Source: Rhizobium sp. Root708 (lineage in GTDB: Bacteria > Pseudomonadota > Alphaproteobacteria > Rhizobiales > Rhizobiaceae). Taken from it: DNA of 64,000 bases. The translations under genes and the position numbers were made by a program. The first letter of the stretch is position 1; the number at the start of each line of letters is the position of its first letter. Below the pieces are notes generated by a model. The model saw only the letters and a program-made list of their open reading frames with translations. It was not told the DNA's origin and did no database searches. Positions 24,918-32,918 of this stretch are shown one piece after another. Location: positions 282,288-346,287 of the forward strand of contig NZ_LMHV01000043.1 of NCBI RefSeq assembly GCF_001429725.1. The letters are read 5' to 3'.

Positions 24918-25376
24918 TCAGCTTTCCGGCTGGAAGCTCAGCAGCTGCCAGTTGCCGCCGCCGACGAGGCATGTCCTGCCGTAGAAATTGGCGATCCCGA
25001 CATAGGAATGGCGTGTCGTGCGAAATTGCCGGCAGACCTGTCCGGAATCGCTGTTCTCGACGATCGTGTCGATGACCCCGGCGCTGCCGGTGGATGCGTT
25101 CGCCCAGGGAAGCGGGCGCCCCTCAAGCTTCTGGATGTCGGCGGAGGTGACGGCGTTGCCGACTGTCATCTCGTCCGAAAGGGAATCGCTCGTGGGCGAG
25201 GGCTGCGCAACGGTGCCCGTCGCGACCGATCGATCGACCTTGGAGCTGCTGAACATGTCCAGTCCGCCGGCCATGCAGCCGGGCAGAGAGAGCATCGCCA
25301 GACCGACAATGCAGAAGGCCGCGCATTGACGCAGCAGACCCTTTGTATGACGATCTGACTTTGCTATGACTTCCAC
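24918..25376 (-). CDS. Lipoprotein of the RT0821/Lpp0805 surface-protein type
   Basis: A 152-residue protein with an N-terminal membrane signal and a lipobox (SLPGC, cysteine near residue 34). An extracytoplasmic region follows with DTIVENSDSGQVCRQFRTT, SYVGIANFYGRTCL and GNWQLLSF. This pattern is that of a small outer-membrane lipoprotein family found in Rickettsia and rhizobia, known as RT0821/Lpp0805. Function is unknown. It is divergent from pdxH with 66 bases between. About 250 bases between it and dnaJ hold no supported gene. Confidence 0.78.
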   Translation of the reverse strand: MEVIAKSDRHTKGLLRQCAAFCIVGLAMLSLPGCMAGGLDMFSSSKVDRSVATGTVAQPSPTSDSLSDEMTVGNAVTSADIQKLEGRPLPWANASTGSAGVIDTIVENSDSGQVCRQFRTTRHSYVGIANFYGRTCLVGGGNWQLLSFQPES

Positions 25377-25442
25377 CCTGTGTCCTGTCCAGATGCGTAG
25401 AGCTGGGCAAATTTCGAATAAACCCGGGGAATTTGAGTTAAT

Positions 25443-26063
25443 ATGTCGGCAAATGAGTTAATAAGCGGTGACTTCACGGAGCGAAACGAGCCGTTCGATC
25501 TTTTCGCCGATTGGCTGAAGGAAGCCGAGGCGTCCGAGGTCAATGACCCCAATGCGGTAGCGCTTGCGACGGTCGACGAGGACGGCCTTCCCAATGTCCG
25601 CATGGTTCTCCTTAAGGGATTCGATCAAGACGGTTTTGTCTTCTACACGAATTTCGAGAGCCAGAAAGGTCGCGAAATCTTGGGGCAGAAAAAAGCTGCC
25701 ATGTGTTTCCACTGGAAGACGCTGCGCAGGCAGGTTCGCCTGCGCGGGCCTGTGGAAATCGTCAGTGACGAGGAAGCCGACGCCTACTACAAGACGCGTG
25801 CCCGCGGCAGCCGTATCGGCGCCTGGGCGTCAAAACAGTCCCGCCCGCTGGAAAGCCGATTCGCGCTGGAGAAGGCCGTGGCCGAATACACGGCGCGCTA
25901 TGCCGTCGGTGAGATACCCCGTCCGGCCCACTGGTCGGGCTTCCGGATCCGCCCGGTCTCGATCGAGTTCTGGAAGGATCAGAAGTTTCGCCTGCACGAT
26001 CGCGTCGAGTTCCGCCGGACGTCGCCTGATGGCGATTGGGGGAAAGTGCGGATGTACCCCTGA
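25443..26063 (+). CDS. pdxH: Pyridoxamine 5'-phosphate oxidase
   Basis: FMN enzyme that oxidises pyridoxine or pyridoxamine phosphate to pyridoxal phosphate (vitamin B6 salvage and synthesis). The 206 residues fit the family. Landmarks are MVLLKGFDQDGFVFYTNFESQKG, which contains FMN- and phosphate-binding residues, FHWKTLRRQVRLRG, ASKQSRPL, and the C-terminal RLHDRVEF and WGKVRMYP. The ATG at 25443 is preceded by GGGG at 25429. The gene is complete. Confidence 0.96.
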   Translation: MSANELISGDFTERNEPFDLFADWLKEAEASEVNDPNAVALATVDEDGLPNVRMVLLKGFDQDGFVFYTNFESQKGREILGQKKAAMCFHWKTLRRQVRLRGPVEIVSDEEADAYYKTRARGSRIGAWASKQSRPLESRFALEKAVAEYTARYAVGEIPRPAHWSGFRIRPVSIEFWKDQKFRLHDRVEFRRTSPDGDWGKVRMYP

Positions 26064-26080
26064 GGTCACCGGATGCTGCG

Positions 26081-27127
26081 TCAGGTCCGCATCAGCATCA
26101 GCGGGATCCCTGACGCCAGGCCGGAGACATAGCGCGGCTTCTGGTAGAGGCCGTTGAGCGACAACCTTGGCAGGTAGGTCACGGCTTCCAGCGACCGCTG
26201 CGTGACCACTCCCGGCTGTGTGGTGACGGCTAGCGAGAAACCAAGGTCGCGGGCGATCTCCGCCTGCCGTCTGGTGACCGCTTCGCGCGTACCGTAGGGA
26301 TAGGCGAAGCTCTGCGGTTGTTTCCCGGTGATCGCCTCGACATAATCGGCCGACGCCCGCATCTCATCGAAGGCGTCGCGGTCCGATAGGCGAGCCATGG
26401 CGCGATGGCTGACGGTATGCGCGCCCAGCGATGCAAGCGGGCTTGCCTCCAGCAGATTGAATTCCGAAGGGCTCATGACGAGATCGTCGACGATGTCGGT
26501 CGGATCGAGTTCATGCGCGCGGGCGGCGGCGTCGATCGCTTCGACGGCTTCGGTCTCGTCGGTGCCATGAAGATAGGACGCAAATCGCGCGAAGGCGCGG
26601 CTCTTTGCGAGCGGCGTTTCGAGGTCGATCGTCTCATGGCCGCGACCGAAATCGAAGCTCAGCCGCTCCTCCTTGCGCAAAAGCCTTGCCAGCGTTTCCC
26701 ACCAGATGGTGTGGGTCCGTTCTGCTAGCCCTTTGGCGACGAAAACGGTGAACGGCGCTTCGTGGCGTTCGAAGATCGGCAAGGCGTAAACGAGATTGTT
26801 GCGATAACCGTCGTCGAGCGTGAACGCCGCGAATGGTGCGCCCTTCGGATCGTTTTCGGATAGCAGCGCCGGCACATCGGCCAGCGGCACGAACCGATAG
26901 CCATCCCGTTTCAACCGTGTCAGAACGGTATCGAGAAACTGCGGCGTGATCTCCAGATGCGCGTTCGGTTCGAACGGGTGTTCGTCGCGAGGGCGGACGT
27001 GATGCAGCGTGAAGATCGCGCCGCGCCCGCGCGCCTTGCGCATCAGGCCGGTCGCGCGGAGCAGGTTAGCGGCTTCAAGGCCGCCCGCAATGGCGATTCG
27101 TTTCGCAAGCGCTTTGGCGTTTGCCAT
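26081..27127 (-). CDS. Polysaccharide deacetylase family protein (NodB homology)
   Basis: The 348-residue protein carries a NodB-type fold. FTLDDGYRNN provides the first metal aspartate pair, SLGAHTVSHRAMARL the histidine pair, and FAYPYGTRE the later conserved arginine region. Such enzymes de-N-acetylate or de-O-acetylate chitin-like or exopolysaccharide chains; the substrate is not identifiable. I start at ATG 27127, where GACAGG precedes; an in-frame ATG 15 codons upstream is possible. There is no obvious signal peptide. It converges on pdxH with 17 bases between stops. Confidence 0.85.
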   Translation of the reverse strand: MANAKALAKRIAIAGGLEAANLLRATGLMRKARGRGAIFTLHHVRPRDEHPFEPNAHLEITPQFLDTVLTRLKRDGYRFVPLADVPALLSENDPKGAPFAAFTLDDGYRNNLVYALPIFERHEAPFTVFVAKGLAERTHTIWWETLARLLRKEERLSFDFGRGHETIDLETPLAKSRAFARFASYLHGTDETEAVEAIDAAARAHELDPTDIVDDLVMSPSEFNLLEASPLASLGAHTVSHRAMARLSDRDAFDEMRASADYVEAITGKQPQSFAYPYGTREAVTRRQAEIARDLGFSLAVTTQPGVVTQRSLEAVTYLPRLSLNGLYQKPRYVSGLASGIPLMLMRT

Positions 27128-27356
27128 CCTGTCACCCGGCTCTCGGTTTCGTTGGGCGGCGACGTTAGCCAATCGAGGGTTAAGTCTTGCTGAACGACCA
27201 GATTTCGGATCGATGATTTACGGTTTTTTCACTATGAAGGATAAAACTTGACAAAAATGGTATCAGTTGCCGCAAAGTCGCGCCACATTTGCGGCTTCTG
27301 TAGCGGAACGGGACAATACGGAATGACTGGGTCATTCGTTCTTTGAGGGGAAGTGC

Positions 27357-28700
27357 ATGAGAAAGCTGTTAGCCGCGTTTATGACCGCGACGCTCGTCGT
27401 TGCGGCGCCTTTGACGGCGATGGCGGGCAGCGCCTCCCTGATCCTCGATGCAAGAACCGGCAAGGTGCTGACGGCCGAGAACGCCGACGTGCTGAACCAT
27501 CCGGCATCGCTGACGAAGATGATGACCATCTACATGGCCTTCGAGGCGGTCAATCGCGGCAAGATGAGCTGGAACACGCCGATCGTGATGTCGAAATACG
27601 CGGCCTCCCGTCCGCCGACCAAGCTTGGCGTGCGCGCCGGTGAAACCATCACGGTTCGTGAGGCTGTCCTCGGCATGATCACCAAATCGGCCAATGACGC
27701 CGCTGCCGCAATGGGCGAGAAGCTCGGCGGCTCGGAAAGCAATTTTGCCCGCCTGATGACGCAAAGGGCACGCCAGCTCGGCATGAGCCGGACCACCTTT
27801 TACAACGCCTCCGGCCTGCCGGATGCCCGCCAGGTGACGACGGCACGTGACATGTCCACGCTCGCGATTGCGCTGATGAGGAACTATCCGTCCGAGTACC
27901 GGATGTTTTCGACGGCGAGCTTCAATTTCCGCGGACGCACCATTCGCGGCCATAACAATCTGATGTACCGCTATCAGGGCATGGACGGCATCAAGACCGG
28001 CTATACCAATGCGTCCGGCTTCAATCTCGTCAGCGCCGTGAAGGATGGCAACCGCCGTGTCGTCGGCGTCGTGCTCGGTGGCCGCACGGCCCGGAGCCGC
28101 GACGACAAGATGGCCGGGCTCCTCGATAAGTATCTCGGTCGCGCGTCCTCGTCGGGGGGCGCGAAGCTCGTCGCCAGCGTCAACGGCCGCCCGCCGGTCG
28201 AAGTCGCGTCCGCTGCCGACGACAGAGACCTGCCGATCCCCGCTTCGGCGCCTCGCGTCGCGGATGTGGCTCCCAACGCACCAGATATCGCCCGCAGCGA
28301 ACTTTCGCCCCAGGCGCTCGGCTATCTCGGCGATACCGTGCCTCAGGAGCGTCCGTCGGCGCTGGACGCCGTGACACCCGCAGCCAAGCTCACCACATCA
28401 GCCAAGCTCGCGCCGGCGGCGAAATCGCTCGGCGCGGTTGCCTCGACCGGCGACTGGCAGATCCAGATTTCGGCCGCCCCAAGCGACGAGGCCGCCCGCG
28501 CGCTGCTCGCCCAGGCCAAGTCAGAAGGTGGCGCTGCGCTGAAGTCTGCCAATCCCTACACAGAGGCCGTCGGCAAGGGCGCCAACAAGATTTACCGCGC
28601 ACGCTTCGTCGGCTTCCAGACCCGCGAGGCCGCGACATCCGCTTGCGATGCCCTGAGGCAGCGCTCCTACGATTGCATGCTTCTGCCTGATCACGGCTGA
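27357..28700 (+). CDS. D-alanyl-D-alanine carboxypeptidase with SPOR domain
   Basis: Penicillin-binding protein of the low-molecular-weight class that trims the terminal D-alanine of peptidoglycan stem peptides. A signal peptide ends near AMAG. The catalytic S51-x-x-K54 lies in ASLTKMMT, the SxN motif S111-A-N113 follows, and the KTG triad is in GIKTGYTN. After the catalytic domain comes a Pro/Ala-rich linker (about 285-360) and a C-terminal SPOR domain (about 365-445, WQIQISAAPSDEAARALL) that should bind denuded glycan at the septum. The length of 447 fits DacC/DacD-SPOR proteins of rhizobia. GAGGGGAAG precedes the ATG. Confidence 0.93.
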   Translation: MRKLLAAFMTATLVVAAPLTAMAGSASLILDARTGKVLTAENADVLNHPASLTKMMTIYMAFEAVNRGKMSWNTPIVMSKYAASRPPTKLGVRAGETITVREAVLGMITKSANDAAAAMGEKLGGSESNFARLMTQRARQLGMSRTTFYNASGLPDARQVTTARDMSTLAIALMRNYPSEYRMFSTASFNFRGRTIRGHNNLMYRYQGMDGIKTGYTNASGFNLVSAVKDGNRRVVGVVLGGRTARSRDDKMAGLLDKYLGRASSSGGAKLVASVNGRPPVEVASAADDRDLPIPASAPRVADVAPNAPDIARSELSPQALGYLGDTVPQERPSALDAVTPAAKLTTSAKLAPAAKSLGAVASTGDWQIQISAAPSDEAARALLAQAKSEGGAALKSANPYTEAVGKGANKIYRARFVGFQTREAATSACDALRQRSYDCMLLPDHG

Positions 28701-28726
28701 TCGGACTGGACATACCGCGGGAATCG

Positions 28727-28755
28727 TCGTTCTCCTGAGTACGAAAGGAGAACGA
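28727..28755 (+). promoter_or_regulatory. Hairpin sequestering the Shine-Dalgarno of the MazG-like gene
   Basis: A perfect 10-bp stem pairs 28727-28736 (TCGTTCTCCT) with 28746-28755 (AGGAGAACGA), with a 9-base loop. The 3' arm contains the only ribosome site, AGGAG at 28746-28750, and ends one base before the ATG at 28757. It would block initiation unless melted, bound or transcribed from within. Confidence 0.6.
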
Positions 28756-28756
28756 A

Positions 28757-29089
28757 ATGCTGCATGAACTTTCCGACAAATTCGAGGATGCGTCCCGCGC
28801 CTATGCGCGGGCGAACGGCATAGAGCGCGATCCCGACTGGTTTCTTCTGAAGCTGCAGGAAGAGATGGGGGAGCTTACCCAGGCCTGGAACCGCATTCGT
28901 GGTCGCGGCCGGCGCAAGGGGCGATCAGACGAGGAACTGTCGCGTGATCTTGCCGATGAAACCGCCGATGTGCTCGGCCATATCCTGCTGTTTGCGCATC
29001 AGAACGGGCTCGATCTTGCCGCCGCGGTCAAACGGAAATGGCTATTCTCGCCCGATGACGATCAGGATGCCGAAAGCGTGCGACGATAG
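28757..29089 (+). CDS. MazG-like nucleotide pyrophosphohydrolase family protein
   Basis: A 110-residue all-helical protein with the MazG/HisE-type metal motif: LQEEMGELTQAW (the ExxE pair) and a second acidic helix DLADETADVLGHIL. Members hydrolyse nucleoside triphosphates to monophosphates or, as HisE, phosphoribosyl-ATP. There are no his genes nearby, so house-cleaning of nucleotides is more likely. The last 28 bases overlap the end of the convergent acetyltransferase gene. Its ribosome site is in a strong hairpin. Confidence 0.8.
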   Translation: MLHELSDKFEDASRAYARANGIERDPDWFLLKLQEEMGELTQAWNRIRGRGRRKGRSDEELSRDLADETADVLGHILLFAHQNGLDLAAAVKRKWLFSPDDDQDAESVRR

Positions 29090-29559
29090 AACTTGCTGTC
29101 GACGGCCATGACGGGAAAGGCCGAGGGGAGGGTGTCCTTCCGGACTTCGGAGAACCCGTTCTTCTCATAGAAGCGGTGCGCGGCCAGAAACTTGTCGGTC
29201 GTTCCGAGATAGATTTCCCGAAGTCCCTGCGCCGTCGCGTGCAAGACAAGAGCGGAGAGAAGCGCGGCCGCAACGCCATACTCTCGCCCGCGAACGCCGG
29301 CGGCGACAAACATCTTGCGGAGCGCCGCCTGTCCGTCGCCGATGTCCTTCAGGCCGAGCGTGCCGACGATCTCGCCCTCACACAGCGCAACCCAGAACTG
29401 CCCCTTGCCGGATTGATAGAAATCGGGGATCGCCGCAAGGTCCGGCTGATCGGCCGCGCTGATGGAAATCCCGAATTCCTCCTGCTGGATCGGCAGGATC
29501 ACCGAGATCACGCCGTCCCTGTCAGCGGGCTGGTAGGCTCGGACGGTGATCTCGTTCAT
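29062..29559 (-). CDS. GNAT family N-acetyltransferase
   Basis: A 165-residue acetyltransferase with the acetyl-CoA loop region MFVAAGVRGREYGVAAALL (a variant of R/Q-x-x-G-x-G/A) and the C-terminal FYEKNGFSEV. The substrate is not identifiable. Its 3' end overlaps the convergent MazG-like gene by 28 bases and its start lies 13 bases after the tldD stop, so it may be co-transcribed with tldD. Confidence 0.85.
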   Translation of the reverse strand: MNEITVRAYQPADRDGVISVILPIQQEEFGISISAADQPDLAAIPDFYQSGKGQFWVALCEGEIVGTLGLKDIGDGQAALRKMFVAAGVRGREYGVAAALLSALVLHATAQGLREIYLGTTDKFLAAHRFYEKNGFSEVRKDTLPSAFPVMAVDSKFYRRTLSAS

Positions 29560-29572
29560 CGTTATTGTCGCT

Positions 29573-30988
29573 TTACGCCTGCGTCCCGCCGACGGTCACC
29601 TGGTCCATTCTGAGGTGCGGCTGGCCGACGCCGACCGGAACCCACTGGCCCGCCTTGCCGCAGTTGCCGATGCCGGTGTCGAGCTTCATGTCGTTGCCGA
29701 CCATCGAGACGCGCTTCATGGCCTCCGGGCCATTGCCGATCAGCATGGCGCCCTTGATCGGCGCACCGATCTTGCCGTTTTCGATCAGATAGGCCTCGGT
29801 GCAGCCGAACACGAACTTGCCGGATGTGATGTCGACCTGGCCGCCGCCGAACGAGACGGCGTAGATACCCTTCTTGACCGAGGAGATGATCTCCTCCGGC
29901 GTCTTGTCACCACCGAGCATATAGGTGTTGGTCATGCGCGGCATCGGCACATGCGCGTAGCCCTGCCGACGTCCGTTGCCCGTCGGTGCCATGCCCATCA
30001 GGCGCGCGTTCTGACGGTCCTGCATGTAGCCGACCAGCTTGCCCTTTTCGATCAACACGTTGTAGGCGGAAGGCGTGCCCTCGTCGTCGATGGTGATCGA
30101 GCCGCGACGGTTGTCTATCGTGCCGTCATCGACGACGGTGACGCCTGGTGCGGCCACCATCTGTCCAAGCAGTCCGGCGAATGCCGATGTTTTCTTGCGG
30201 TTGAAGTCGCCTTCCAGACCGTGGCCGACGGCTTCGTGCAGCATGACACCAGGCCAGCCGGCGCCGAGAACGACGTCCATCGTGCCGGCCGGCGCGTCGA
30301 TCGCTTCAAGATTGACCAGTGCCTGCCGCAGCGCCTCGTCGGCGCCGTGCTGCCAGCTGCCTTCGCTAATGAAATCGCCGAAGCCGATGCGACCACCGCT
30401 GCCGTAGGAGCCCGATTCCTGCCGATCGCCTTCACCGACGACGACGGAAATGTTGATGCGCGTCATCGGGCGGATGTCGCGAACGCGGTGCCCATCGGCC
30501 CGCAGGATGTCCACGACCTGCCAGCTTGCCGCCACCGACGCGGTGACCTGACGAACCTTGTCGTCCTTGCCGCGCAGATAGGCGTCGATATCCTGCAGCA
30601 CCTTGGCCTTGTGCTCGAACGTCGGAGAGCCGATCGGGTTGTCGTCGCCGTAGAACTTCTTGTTGGTACCTTGCGGCGCGGCGGCATAGCTTCCGGCGTA
30701 GCCGCGGGTCACCGCGCCGACGGCGTCAGCGGCGCGCTTGAGTGCTGCAACGGAGAGATCGCCCGCATGGGCGTAGCCAACCGCATCACCGGCGACGGCG
30801 CGCAGACCGAATCCCTGTTCGGTATTGAAGCTGCCGCCCTTCAGGCGTCCGTTATCGAACATCAGCGATTCCGCCTGGGAATGTTCGATGTAGAGCTCCC
30901 CGTCATCGGCGCCCGAAAGCGCCTCGGCAACGAGCGAGCGTACTTTCGCTTCGTCGGCATCGAAAAGCGTGAGGAGATCGGTATTCAT
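29573..30988 (-). CDS. tldD: Metalloprotease TldD
   Basis: TldD pairs with TldE (PmbA) to form a zinc protease that processes or degrades unfolded peptides, including microcin B17 and CcdA in E. coli. The 471-residue protein has the metal site HEAVGHGLEGDF (HExxxH) and the C-terminal glycine-rich CTEAYLIENGKIGAPIKGA region. I start at ATG 30988, with GGAG upstream; the open frame extends 22 codons further without support. tldE is not in this window, which is normal since the two are usually unlinked. Confidence 0.94.
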   Translation of the reverse strand: MNTDLLTLFDADEAKVRSLVAEALSGADDGELYIEHSQAESLMFDNGRLKGGSFNTEQGFGLRAVAGDAVGYAHAGDLSVAALKRAADAVGAVTRGYAGSYAAAPQGTNKKFYGDDNPIGSPTFEHKAKVLQDIDAYLRGKDDKVRQVTASVAASWQVVDILRADGHRVRDIRPMTRINISVVVGEGDRQESGSYGSGGRIGFGDFISEGSWQHGADEALRQALVNLEAIDAPAGTMDVVLGAGWPGVMLHEAVGHGLEGDFNRKKTSAFAGLLGQMVAAPGVTVVDDGTIDNRRGSITIDDEGTPSAYNVLIEKGKLVGYMQDRQNARLMGMAPTGNGRRQGYAHVPMPRMTNTYMLGGDKTPEEIISSVKKGIYAVSFGGGQVDITSGKFVFGCTEAYLIENGKIGAPIKGAMLIGNGPEAMKRVSMVGNDMKLDTGIGNCGKAGQWVPVGVGQPHLRMDQVTVGGTQA

Positions 30989-31084
30989 GTCTTTATGCTC
31001 CGCTAAAGCAGGAATGCTTTCAGCCGATGTAGGTCCCGTGGACGGTTCGAGCAAGCCCCGAAAGTCGAGAGATCAGGCCCAGGA

Positions 31085-31669
31085 TCAAGGGAGGGCGTCG
31101 TAGCCTTCGGCAAAGCCCTTGAGGTCGACGGGGATGCCGATGCCTTCCTCGGGCGTCTGGAAGACGATGAAGGTCGCACTGGCGCCGCTGCGGAAGGTCT
31201 TCAGCAGTTCGTCTTCAAGAACGACTTCCGCGTAGCAGCCGTCGGCGAAGCAGCGCACGAAGTAGGCGCGGCCGATATCCTTGCCGTCGACATTGAGGCC
31301 GAGGCCGTTCGGCAGCAGCACGCCGAGCGGGGCGAGAACGCGAAGAATCTTGGATTTGCGGTCAGCCGTCTTCAGGACGACGACCGACAAGCCGACTTCC
31401 GGACGGTCTTCGGCGATGACGTTCTGCATGAGCGCGCATTGCTCGGCCGATGCGCCCGCCGGCTTGTCGCACACCACGGACCAAGCGCCATGGTTCGATC
31501 TGACGTTGCCCGGAGCCTGTGGCTGCGTCTGTCCCGGTGTCGCCTGCGATGCCGGAGGTGTTGGCGAAGGCTGCGCCGGCGCGGGCTGCTGCGCAAATGC
31601 GGGAGCAGTCGTCGCGGCCGCAATGCACGCCGTCAGCAAGAATGGCCGTGCGAGGGAACGGAAACCCAT
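31085..31669 (-). CDS. Invasion-associated locus B (IalB) family protein
   Basis: A 194-residue exported protein with a signal peptide ending at about AFAQ, a Pro/Gln/Ala-rich linker (about 29-60), then the IalB domain. Landmarks are HGAWSVVCDKPAG, CALMQNV, GVLLPNGLGLNVDG and CFADGCYAEV, whose cysteines can form disulfides. The family is named from Bartonella erythrocyte invasion but is common in non-pathogenic rhizobia, where its role is unclear. The ATG at 31669 gives the signal peptide; the longer open frame upstream has none. It lies divergent from ctaC, 336 bases away. Confidence 0.87.
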   Translation of the reverse strand: MGFRSLARPFLLTACIAAATTAPAFAQQPAPAQPSPTPPASQATPGQTQPQAPGNVRSNHGAWSVVCDKPAGASAEQCALMQNVIAEDRPEVGLSVVVLKTADRKSKILRVLAPLGVLLPNGLGLNVDGKDIGRAYFVRCFADGCYAEVVLEDELLKTFRSGASATFIVFQTPEEGIGIPVDLKGFAEGYDALP

Positions 31670-32005
31670 GAAAACCTCTGCAGTTCGAATCAGTGGCGTT
31701 AAGTTGGGGCCCGTCGCTCGAAATGAAAAGCCCCGCTGGCTGAAAAGCCGGGGACTGCGGCGGAAATGGGACGTTTGGCCCGGAATGTTGTTTCCTTCAG
31801 CCAGTCCAAGCTCTACCTCTTCGCAGTGCAGCATTAAAACAGCGAATGTTTCGTTGCGCTTGAGGGAGGCATCTTCAAGCAAAAATGCCGCATAGACAAA
31901 TGCTTTGGCCTGTTGCGGCGGATGCCAAACTGTGGTTTGAAGCGCAGAGATGGCAAGGATTCTGCGCGCATTTTACGCAGATCAGCGCTCGAGGGAGATT
32001 TTAAC
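31670..32005. other. Divergent intergenic region between ialB and ctaC
   Basis: These 336 bases hold the two start regions and no convincing gene. Plus-strand frames here lack ribosome sites. The ctaC ribosome site GGGAG is at 31993-31997. On the minus strand a hairpin at 31721-31756 is followed by CTTTTC, about 50 bases before the ialB ATG. The remainder shows no repeat I can name. Confidence 0.6.
31721..31756 (-). terminator. Terminator-like hairpin upstream of ialB
   Basis: On the minus strand, AGTCCCCGGCT (31756-31746) pairs with AGCCAGCGGGGCT (31741-31729) around a TTTC loop with small bulges, and is followed by TTTTCATTT. In this position it could be an attenuator for ialB or the end of a short transcript beginning between 31757 and about 31880. 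Confidence 0.4.
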
Positions 32006-32899
32006 GTGATTAAGAAGGCTTATGCAGCTCTGACCGCGCTGGTCTGTCTGCTTTTTGCTTCCGGCAGTTATGCCGACCAGCCGATGCCGTGGCAGGCGAC
32101 GTTGCAGCCGGCAGCCACGCCGATCATGCGGGACATTCATTGGTTCGAACAATATACCCTGTGGTTTATCGTTCCGATCACGCTCTTCGTACTGGTTCTT
32201 CTGATCGTCGTCTGTCTCAAGTTCCGCGCCGGCGCAAACCCGGTGCCTTCCAAGACGAGCCACAACACGCTGATCGAGATCGCCTGGACCGTGGGACCGG
32301 TTCTGGTGCTTCTCTTCCTCGCCGTGCCGTCGTTCAACCTGCTGACGGCGCAGCTGACGCTGCCCGAGAATCCTGACGTCACGATCAAGGCGACCGCGAC
32401 GCAGTGGCAGTGGAATTACGAATATGAAGGCTCGGGCGAAAACCCACTCGCGTTCGATTCGTTCCTGCTCAAGGATGCCGATCGCGCAGCCGCCGGCAAG
32501 GAAGACAAGGCGATCTATCCGCGCCTCCTGACTGTCGACAACGAATTGGTTCTGCCTGTTAACAAGACGGTCCGCGTCCTCGTGACCGCGGCTCCGACCG
32601 ACGTTATCCACGCATTCGCCATGCCGTCCTTCGGCGTGAAGATCGACGCTGTACCGGGTCGTCTGAACGAGACCTGGTTCCGTGCTGAGCGTGAGGGGCT
32701 CTTCTACGGCCAGTGTTCCGAACTCTGCGGCAAGGATCATGCGTTCATGCCGATCGCCATCCGCGTCGTCTCCGAGGACAAGTACAAGCAGTGGCTGACA
32801 GCGGCCGCCGCTGATCTGCCCGGAGCCTACAAGGCACTCATGGCTGCAACCGATGGTCCTGCAAAGACCACCGATGTTGCCGAAAACGTCGCACAGTAA
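32006..32899 (+). CDS. ctaC: Cytochrome c oxidase subunit II
   Basis: Subunit II of the aa3 oxidase, carrying the CuA centre that accepts electrons from cytochrome c. The 297-residue protein has a signal peptide (to about SYADQ), two membrane helices (about 55-75 and 100-120) and a periplasmic cupredoxin domain. The conserved aromatic patch is QWQWNYEY, and the CuA site is in YGQCSELCGKDHAFM with the upstream histidine in DVIHAFAMPS. The start is GTG at 32006, with GGGAG 8 bases upstream. It leads the cta operon. Confidence 0.96.
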   Translation: MIKKAYAALTALVCLLFASGSYADQPMPWQATLQPAATPIMRDIHWFEQYTLWFIVPITLFVLVLLIVVCLKFRAGANPVPSKTSHNTLIEIAWTVGPVLVLLFLAVPSFNLLTAQLTLPENPDVTIKATATQWQWNYEYEGSGENPLAFDSFLLKDADRAAAGKEDKAIYPRLLTVDNELVLPVNKTVRVLVTAAPTDVIHAFAMPSFGVKIDAVPGRLNETWFRAEREGLFYGQCSELCGKDHAFMPIAIRVVSEDKYKQWLTAAAADLPGAYKALMAATDGPAKTTDVAENVAQ

Positions 32900-32918
32900 G
32901 GGAAGAGGGAACGGGACT

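Noticed and set aside
31675..31715. tRNA-like GTTCGAATC box
   Set aside because: The T-loop-like string has no flanking complementary stem and no acceptor or anticodon arms around it.
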